Source: Nicotiana tabacum
Lineage: Eukaryota > Streptophyta > Magnoliopsida > Solanales > Solanaceae
Direction of reading: 5' to 3'
Length of the DNA: 64,000 bases
NCBI RefSeq assembly: GCF_000715075.1
Contig: NC_134082.1
Span: 210,251,948 to 210,315,947 of the forward strand
Position 1 is the first letter of the stretch, and each line of letters starts with the position of its first letter. Shown here piece after piece: positions 56,813-64,000 of this stretch. Both the position numbers and the translations under genes were made by a program. Below the pieces are notes generated by a model. The model ran no database searches. It worked only from the letters and a program-made list of their open reading frames with translations, and was not told the DNA's origin.

Positions 56813-57726
56813 AATGTCAAATAAGATTTTGTAGAAAATAAAGTCACGTAGCAAGTAAAGTCAACAAATTGCGCGTCCTAATATGCAAGTGACCTCTTTG
56901 TGCCAGACGTAGGCCTAACGTGTATTTATAGGGTAAATATGCCATAATATGTCATTCTATTGCTCTTGATTAATTGAAATAATTTGTTTTCCAAAAATGA
57001 TGATAGTGTAGAATTCATTACATGTCAAATAAAGAAAGTGAGACACAATGTACCATCTAAAATAATAATTTTTTTTGTCATTGATTTCTGGTAAACAGTT
57101 GATCCAGACTTGAAAATTTTATACTTGTCATAGAAAAGAACGTTTTACCCTTTTTCTTAAAGTTTAATTAATTAGTGAAAATAGTTCATATTTAGGCACA
57201 ATTATCCTTCAAATATGCACATAGATTATGATAAGGTGTCACTTGGGGTTGTTGACCCACTTGGACATTTGGGTAAAGTCAACTAATGGAGTTAATACAC
57301 CAAGGGTATCAAGCCTCCTAAGTCAATGAAATGACAAATGTTCTTAAAAGAGGATATCAGTTTCGCTCTATCTTAGGTAGACTAGAGTTGGCTTCCTAAG
57401 ATGCAAGACTCCCCCAAGCGGACAACTCGGGAGTAGAAAGTCTGTGGCTGTCGACTGCACCACTGATCGATTAAATTCACATGATCATTCCGACTAAAGG
57501 GTGTTTTTGTAGTGCACGGTCGCAAATCATGTAACCGCTTAAGTGTGTGAATTGTGTGAATTTTCTAGGAGTAGAAGAAGTGAAATAGAGTGACAATTTA
57601 TATTAAAACAGTAACACACAGACAGTTTATATCAAGCAAAGCAATTATGGCATGTAAATAATTTAAAGTCAAATAAAATAACCATACAAGCCTTAATTAA
57701 CCTATGTCCGTTATGGTTAGAACCTA
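56813..57726. other. Non-coding sequence, probably inside the element read from 57750
   Basis: About 900 bp, AT-rich, without supported frames. It lies on the internal side of the PBS at 57727-57746, so it is probably remnant interior of that minus-strand element. Confidence 0.4.
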
Positions 57727-57746
57727 GTTCCCCAGCAGAGTCGCCA
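57727..57746 (-). other. Primer binding site next to an orphan LTR
   Basis: The minus strand reads TGGCGACTCTGCTGGGGAAC, three bases after the LTR end GGGGTATAACA. This form is common in plant gypsy elements; the primer tRNA is not assigned here. Confidence 0.65.
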
Positions 57747-57749
57747 ATC

Positions 57750-58940
57750 TGTTATACCCCATTTTAAACTGGTTATAATAAGGTACAACATATAGGCAAT
57801 TTTGTGATTTGATTATTGTTAAAGAGTCGCCACCTAATTAATTATGGTGAATTAGGACACCTAAAGTTAAGTATAGTATTAATAAAGTATAACTTTGTTA
57901 ATGGTCTACTTAACCTAAAGATTCTAGGTAAGGGTTAAATTAATCTAAAGGGAAGGTTTTTAAGGCACCCTTTAAGATCCATATTAAATGGTTAACCGAC
58001 CGAACTAAGGTTAATTAAAGCTAAGTGTAAATGAGTGTGTTTAAAAATACGAAAGGTAGTTTAAATAAGTATGCATTAGCTAAATCAAAATGGGAACTTA
58101 GCTGATTAAAGTGATTGAGGCATTATAAGATTTATAACGTGAGTTCAAGAGTGAAAATAAAGAAAGTGAAGCTACGTTCTTGAAAATGGTCGAATAGACT
58201 TAGCAGAAAATCTAACTTTTGAACTTTAGAGAGCTTGACTTTAAAAAAAATGATTTAACTTAGAAAAAACGATCCGAGATCCCAAAATACTTTCTTCATT
58301 GTAAAGAACCAATTAATACTTAGAGAAAACTTTCCAAATCATGACTTAATACTGCCCCAAAATGTTAAAGTGTTATAAAGATTCATTATACTAAGACTAC
58401 TGATACGTGAGAAATCATTAAGTTATTGGTCCTAAGACTAGATATCATAAAGCAAAGACTCTAAATGATTAATCACACTTCAATCATTATGTAACAATTC
58501 TACATTCGAGAGTACGCATATAACTGAAATATAAGTTAGTTAGAATAGCAGGTAAGTAAGATAAGTGAAACGAAGTGAAGCGATCTGAAGCCATGTCCAA
58601 GCCCCACATAAGATTTTATCTTCTGCATTTTTGATGTCTAAACACGGTAAAAGCTGGAAAAAGGACTCGGGGATGTGCGCTCTCCATGCAGTGTTATGGC
58701 GTCGTTGAGTCTCAAAGTAAGACTCTTCAGCTCCGGTGTTCATGAGAAAACAAAGAAAGAATAAAAGAGTTAGAGGGGAACATATACTTCTTAACAAATA
58801 TGAAGATCCGAGAAGAGACACATAACTTGAGAACCCATATTAAAATAAACATCATATGCCTTATGATAACCATGGATATAAAAAGTGTTAGCTTATATGG
58901 GTCCACCAAATCGTAGAGTACCTGGTCCTCTACAAGTTCC
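57750..58940 (-). repeat. Orphan gypsy-type LTR (left edge firm, right edge uncertain)
   Basis: The plus strand starts TGTTATACCCC and contains AGAGTCGCCACCTAATTAAT (about 57825), matching a block also found in the LTRs of element C and at 63320. No partner LTR in the window. The right end is only bounded by the start of the copia LTR, near 58941. Short minus-strand frames around 58540-58900 have no recognisable product. Confidence 0.55.
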
Positions 58941-59856
58941 TGCTGAGAGCACTTAGTAAAGCAGTAAGTAAATGAGGTAGAGGATTTTTACGTGGAAAAA
59001 TCCCGCACAAGGGGATCAAAAAATCATGACCTACACCTGTAGGCTTTTAGCTTTACTAACTTGTAATCTTACCTATTACAAGCCACTTTACAATACTTCC
59101 TATTTCAAAGGATTTACTCAACTAAGTCGTGGTACATTTACTACAAGCCACTTTTGTGACTATCCTAGTTACAAAGGATTTTTCTAACTTGTGGTGCTAT
59201 CACCACAAGTCACTTTGTCATTCTACAATTACAAAAACTTTTCTTTATGACTAAATCTAGTCACAACCTAAACTCAACGAGTTTAAGGATTTACAAGAGG
59301 ATTCCTAATTAGTATGCTTTTAAGTAAGCGATTTAGGAGATATAGTAAGTACAATAACAAGGTTACAACTCAACTAGGATAGAAACAATCAATCTTTTAG
59401 GATCTGGTCCGTAGTGGCATTTAACCTTGTTCTTCAAGTTTGAGAGGATGATTTTTTTGTTTTTCCAAAAGGCTTGAATGAGAAACTGAAACCTTCCAGT
59501 GATGTCTTCGTATAAGGCTTCATCGGGTATATCTTGATCACATCACTTGAAGTGATATGAGTGCTTTTTTTGGTTAGAAAATGAGTGGGCTGACAGTATA
59601 TTGCAGTGCGGAATAAATAGTGACGTCAGTCACTTCAGTTCCAGCTGTGTCCAAATGACTTTGTACTGCTATATAGGAACCACAGGAGCATCAGGTCCTT
59701 GTTTGGTTCCTAGCTCCTGAATCTGTAGCGGTTCATCCTTAGCTAAGATTCGTTCCAGTTTGCAGCAATCCAAGTAGGTCAGGTTCCCTATCTGGTTCTT
59801 ATCAGTAAGTTTGTTAGATCATCAAAACATAAGGTAAGAGTATTTAAGATCTATCA
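58941..59856 (-). repeat. 3' LTR of the copia element
   Basis: The minus strand starts TGATAGATCTTAAATACTC at 59856, just after CATCAAAAATGGGGAAAT, the polypurine-like tract. It contains TTACGTGGAAAAATCCCGCA (plus strand about 58989) and repeated TTGTGACTA/ACAAGCCAC words. The far end (TGCTGAGAG at 58941 on plus) is a TG...CA fit only. Confidence 0.5.
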
Positions 59857-60402
59857 ATTTCCCCATTTTTGATGATGACAAACTTAAACAGTTATAAGTT
59901 TAGAATTAACGCAACAGAGAGCAGTGTCAAAGAGTTCCCCCTGAGACAATGCCTTAATCTTTCAATTTTTCAATTCATATATAAGAACAAGTTCCCCCTG
60001 AGACGATGCCTTAATCTTTCATTTTTTCAATTCTTATATAAGAACTAGTTCCCCAACCAGTTCCCCAATGTGGTTCCCCCTTAGTTCGATACTTTTCCCC
60101 CCATTTGATATCATTAAAAAGAATAAAAGCACAAAGAAGTCCAGCCAAGCTAACTCATGCCACATATGTGCACACTAGCATGAGGAAAAATAGAACACAA
60201 AGAGAAAGTGATTTATATTAATAATTTTTTTAATATGCCTCTTCCTTTGAAAAAGAAATAGGCAACATTTGGACTTGATCACGGGAGCAGTAGTAGTAGT
60301 ACATACCAACCACAAAAGATCAACAAAAACATTCACCAACCATCAACAAAGAAACAAAAAGGAACAGGAACATATCCAGATAACTGGTCACTGAGGGGAA
60401 AC
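59857..60402 (-). other. Copia 3' untranslated region
   Basis: Between the env-like ORF and the LTR. It contains repeated GTTCCCCCTGAGAC(A/G)ATGC (about 59934 and 59991) and a purine-rich run on the minus strand. No gene seen. Confidence 0.5.
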
Positions 60403-62414
60403 TTAGGGGGCACTAGGAGGAAAAGGCTTGGAAGCTGCAACAAGTGCCTGGAGAACAAGGTCTATTCGGGCATTTCCCGAATTTTGCTCGTTGAGCAGTT
60501 CAGCCTTGAGGTTCTCAACTTGTGCCCTGAGGTCAGCATTTTCTTGGGTCAAACGGATCAACTCATCATTCGAAATAGGAACCGCTCGGGCTTGCTGGCC
60601 TTCCAGGATAGCATTCCTGACCTTCAATCGACGTATTTCCTCAGCTGCACTGTTTTGGGCATTGATGAGTTGAGACACAATTGAAGTGCTTCCTACACCC
60701 CCATATTTCTCAATACACTCGCACTCTTCCAAGGTTGTCTATGGGAATGTTTGCTTACGGGTCCCTACTTTACCTGTTCCTAGTGAAACCTCAAAGTATT
60801 TGAACACTTGCGTGAGCAAGAATCCATAAGGAAGCCTGTGATTGCCATCCTTGAAATCAGCCACTTTCTGCATGTGCTCAATCATTATGGCAGACAAACT
60901 CACAGGGTTGAAACTGCCCAATTGCTCCATTAAGAATAGATCAGATTTGGAAGTGATAAATCGCTTTTCTGCTCGAGGCAACAGAACTTTGTTAACCAGC
61001 TCAAACAACAACTGGTAGACAGGAAGTAGTGCTTTCTTATGGACCTAGTCCCCCTTCTGATTAGAATTATCTTTCACGACTGCATTGCGGAAGTTGTATT
61101 GACAGACATCTCGTACACTAGACACCCCAATTGTAGGAACCTGCAGAATTTCCTCAAGAAATTTCATGTCAAAGACAATATCCACCCAATTGACTAAGGC
61201 ACACAAATGGTTAGCATCAACTAGAAAGAGACTGGCGAAGAAACTCTTGACCTCCTCATCATACACTTTAGGAGCGTCAATGTAGAATAGATGCGTCCAT
61301 TGCGGAAACTCCACCATTTCTAGAAGCTGATGCATTTCTGCCATCTCAGAGATTGTTGGGTCAAACATATGACCCAGCAAAACTTTTTGATGCCTTAGTC
61401 GCTCAGAGCCAAGGCAGACGTCATTTCTGGCTTTCTTCCCAGAATTGGGTTCTTCAACTTTTTCAAACTTGTGTTTCCTATGCTTTTCTCCTCTAACTTT
61501 ACATTTCCTTTTGGACTTGACAAGAATATCTTCATCATTCACTCACTCCTTTGTCTTGGACTTGGAAGTAGATCCTTTTTCCATGGAAACAGACTCAGCC
61601 TTTTTCGAGGACCACCTTACAAGGGAACCAGGTTCCTCAAGAGTTCCTTCTTCCACCACAACTACAGGTATAGCTTCATCACTCACAGGGACACCATTCT
61701 TTACCAACTTTCTCCTTCTCTTCTTACTACTTTTCTTGCTCTTTTGGAGTGTAGAATCGTAGGTTACTTTGACTTGAAGTCTGGTAGTAGGCCGCTTACT
61801 TTCAAACTCAGGGTGGTGACAACTCTGTGCTTACTTATGAAAGCATCTAGGGCCACATTGTCCAGGTCTTCTTCATCACTAGATCGCATTTCTGGTGCTT
61901 GAATTTCCAGGGGCACAATATCGAATGCAGGTACAACACTATCCTGGGGATGAAAGTCCTGACCTGAGTCCTCCGGAGAGGGATCAGGTTCCTCATGCGA
62001 TACCCCAGTAGTGTATACTGCTACATCCCCTTCAACAGCCAGAAGGGCCCCTTCTACCCATACGCTTTGTGACTCTTTTCTCTGAGAAATAACTTCATGC
62101 AATATTCCATCCGCGGATACGACAAACACAATCTTTTCTTCTTCAACAGGTGCTTCCACAACCATGGAGTCGACGGCAACAATGGCAGAGCCTTTTGTGA
62201 AGTCAGTATTTTCACCTTGTTTTCCATTTAGGGTTTGACTGGTGTGGGCAGCAGATGACAGAGAGGACAGAACAATAGTTTCAAGGGTTTCTGAGATGGG
62301 AAGAGGTTGGGAAACTAGGGAAGGTGTGATTGTAGCAGTAAGAATGATAGAGGGGGACACAGACTCAGTGAAGGAGAGAGGTTCTATAGATGGGTCGGAA
62401 GTTTTCTCAGCCAT
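60403..62414 (-). pseudogene. Envelope-like accessory ORF of the SIRE-type copia element
   Basis: Starts at ATG 62414 (MAEKTSDPSIEPLSFTESVS). The N-terminal part is Ser/Pro/acid-rich. A Lys-rich segment follows (KSKRKCKVRGEKHRKHKFEK, near 61500). Next comes a globular region at about 61350-61050 (LFYIDAPKVYDEEVKSFFAS) resembling the env-like/plant transposon domain of SIRE elements. The C-terminus is a coiled coil (LIRLTQENADLRAQVENLKA) ending at 60403. A frameshift near 61768 and in-frame stops near 61543, 61042 and 60736 break it into four collinear pieces. I see no clear signal peptide or fusion segment; 'envelope-like' is the family label and not evidence of infectivity. Confidence 0.65.
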
Positions 62415-62928
62415 TAGAAGAGGTGGTGTGATGATCCTTCCTTTTAGGTGAATCTAGAATAGGGCTTATGGTTAGGAAAGGCAGAAGAAGGGGTTTTTTA
62501 AAACGGAGAGGATAATTATGAAGGGAGAAGAATAGGCATTGGTTCTGAAACGGCGGTTGGGCGTGGAGAATTGTGACATTTCAGAGGGAGATGGAATGTT
62601 TTGAATTGAAGGGACATGACAACCGGATCTGAAAAGTTAATGACATAGTAGTTGTATTTTGTGCCTTTTAAGACGTGTATTAAAGGATGTACAGAACTAC
62701 TAACCTTTAGTACAAGAACCTGGTTCTTCGAAAAACATTTTCTTCAAGCCCCTTTTTTTTTTGAAAAATGATTAATCCTCTTTTATCAGTCATGTACTGC
62801 ATCTACTGCTTCTACTCATCATGAGTGTTTACCTGCAACGGTATTAAAGTGAGTTAGACAGGGCTAGAAAACACTTTGAACCTATTATTTCTTAATAACT
62901 CGAGCCAATTCAAAAAGGAATCAGGTTC
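62415..62928 (-). other. Copia spacer between RNase H and the env-like ORF
   Basis: About 510 bp, non-coding as read, AT-rich. No splice or ribosome-recruiting signal can be identified by eye. Confidence 0.45.
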
Positions 62929-63319
62929 TTAATTTGGCCTCAACAGTCCCAACTTTACTCTGTTTCTTTCAAACTGTTCCCTACTTAGTGCCTTGGTAAA
63001 AAGGTCTGCATTTTGATCTTCGGTGCTGCAGAACTTCATGCATATCAACCCTTTCTCCACATTATCTCTTAGAAAATGATGCCTCACATCAATACGTTTA
63101 GTCCTTTTATGTTGAACTGGATTCTTTGCCATGTTGAGTGCACTGGTGTTGTCACATAGGAGGGGCACACTCTCAGTGAGAACTCCAAAATCCTCCAATT
63201 GCTGGTTGATCCACAGAAGCTGAGCACAACAGGATGCTGCAGCTACATATTCAGCTTCAGCTATTGAAAGAGCTACTGAATTTTGCTTTCTTGTACCCCA
63301 AGAGATAAGACATGATCCT
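62929..63319 (-). pseudogene. Copia RNase H C-terminal fragment
   Basis: Minus-strand reading enters mid-domain next to the inserted LTR with SCLISWGTRKQNSVALS, then SIAEAEYVAAASCCAQLLWI, LLCDNTSALNMAKNPVQHKR, HIDVRHHFLRD-type wording (KRIDVRHHFLRDNV), and FTKALSREQFERNRVKLGLL, ending LLRPN at 62929. AEAEYVA and CDNTSA carry two of the acidic catalytic residues of copia RNase H. The frame is open over this piece but lacks RT and the N-terminal part. Confidence 0.9.
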
Positions 63320-64000
63320 TGTCACACCTCCTTTTTCCGCACCCGAGGGGGCAAGGGAGTTTTTTTTCAATTAAAGGACAATCGAAACGGGATTTGTTTA
63401 TTTATTTCAGAGTCGCCACTTGGGAGATTTAGGGTGTCCCAAGTCACCAATTTTAATCTCGAATCGAGGAAAAGAATGACTATATATTATAGTCTGCGTA
63501 CCAGAAATCCGGATAAGGAATTCTGTTAACCCGGGAGAAGGTATTAGGCATTCCCGAGTTCCGTGGTTCTAGCACGGTCGCTCAACTATTATATCCGGCT
63601 TGATTATCTGATTTTATACAAATGTGAACTTATGTGCCAATTTTATCTTTTAACCGCTTTTATCATTCACTGTTATTTTTACAGGACTTGCAACGTCGTG
63701 AAAACATATCTCGAACCACGTTACATTAATGCACACGTGGTTATTGACATATCTCGACTCGGTTGAGATTTGAATTTGGGTCACATAAATGTGCACCCGA
63801 ATTTAGGGAGATATCATTATTAAAGTCGCGCCTAAAGCAACTAGCGCATTATTATTTTTGGGGTAGGGCCGTGAAATTTGCTAAACGGCCCATCCCGGAA
63901 TCTAAGTATTTAATTCATATATTTTGTGAGGGCCCCGCAGTTTGTCCCTTTTATTTGGCGAGGCTCGCCTCATCTTATTATTATTATTATTTTTTAAAAG
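63320..64000 (-). repeat. Gypsy LTR inserted in copia RNase H (continues past the window)
   Basis: The plus strand starts TGTCACACCTCC, so the minus strand ends GGAGGTGTGACA. It shares with the element C 3' LTR the blocks GCGACCGTGCTAGAACCA, ACAGAATTCCTTA(C/T)CCGG and AAGTGGCGACTCTG. It interrupts the RNase H frame; the candidate target site ATCCT precedes it (63315-63319). A short TTA run is near the window end. Confidence 0.75.

Larger units (their letters stand above)
58941..63319 (-). mobile_element. SIRE/Maximus-type Ty1/copia retrotransposon, 3' part
   Basis: On the minus strand: end of RNase H (63319-62929), then a long env-like reading frame (62414-60403), a polypurine-like tract and an LTR. 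An extra reading frame downstream of pol in sense orientation is the hallmark of the SIRE group of plant copia elements. The upstream part is displaced by the gypsy LTR inserted at 63320. Confidence 0.75.

Overview
This is a plant nuclear window, most likely Solanaceae and probably Nicotiana. The evidence is two intron-containing plant genes, a nuclear tRNA gene, and dense nested LTR retrotransposons, MITEs, SINE-like copies and a probable Helitron of types I associate with tobacco and its relatives. The species is an inference from repeat types; I ran no search.

Layout. 1-5146: 5' half of an Athila-type Ty3/gypsy element on the minus strand, inserted inside the reverse transcriptase of a Tat-lineage element (element A, 5147-about 12580, plus strand). 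Element A has decayed pol, a TTCGA-rich tandem array, an antisense accessory ORF (aORF) with its own TATA box, and a 3' LTR. 13410-about 23864: a probable non-autonomous Helitron (minus) split by a heavily deleted Tat-type element (element C, 14080-23036, plus) whose 3' UTR holds an 88-bp tandem array. 23937-about 30992: element B (minus), a non-autonomous relative of A that keeps LTRs, aORF and tandem array but has no recognisable gag-pol. 31064-31779: Tourist-like MITE.

31.9-48 kb is the genic island. It holds a 20-exon STE20/OSR1-type protein kinase (34810-42553, plus; all exon phases close to 675 codons), a tRNA-Asp(GTC) (minus), and a proteasome assembly chaperone 3-like gene (45074-47662, minus) converging on the kinase. 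Several small transposons sit in the introns and flanks, and a MULE-like element with an 8-bp target duplication sits just upstream of the chaperone gene. From 52 kb retrotransposons resume: a truncated Del/Tekay-like gypsy 5' end (51987-about 56812), an orphan LTR with PBS (57750 on, minus), and a SIRE/Maximus-type Ty1/copia 3' half with an envelope-like ORF (about 58941-63319, minus). The copia RNase H is interrupted by another gypsy LTR (63320-end, minus).

The most interesting system is the antisense accessory gene of the Tat elements. Copies in A and B share an intron position, a TATA-to-ATG spacing of about 170 bp, and a neighbouring tandem array built on a nearly identical 16-bp TTCGA...TCGAA motif. 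B has kept the module although it has lost gag-pol. The two host genes probably do housekeeping and signalling work (20S proteasome assembly; STE20-like signalling). I see no functional link between them beyond conserved neighbourhood.
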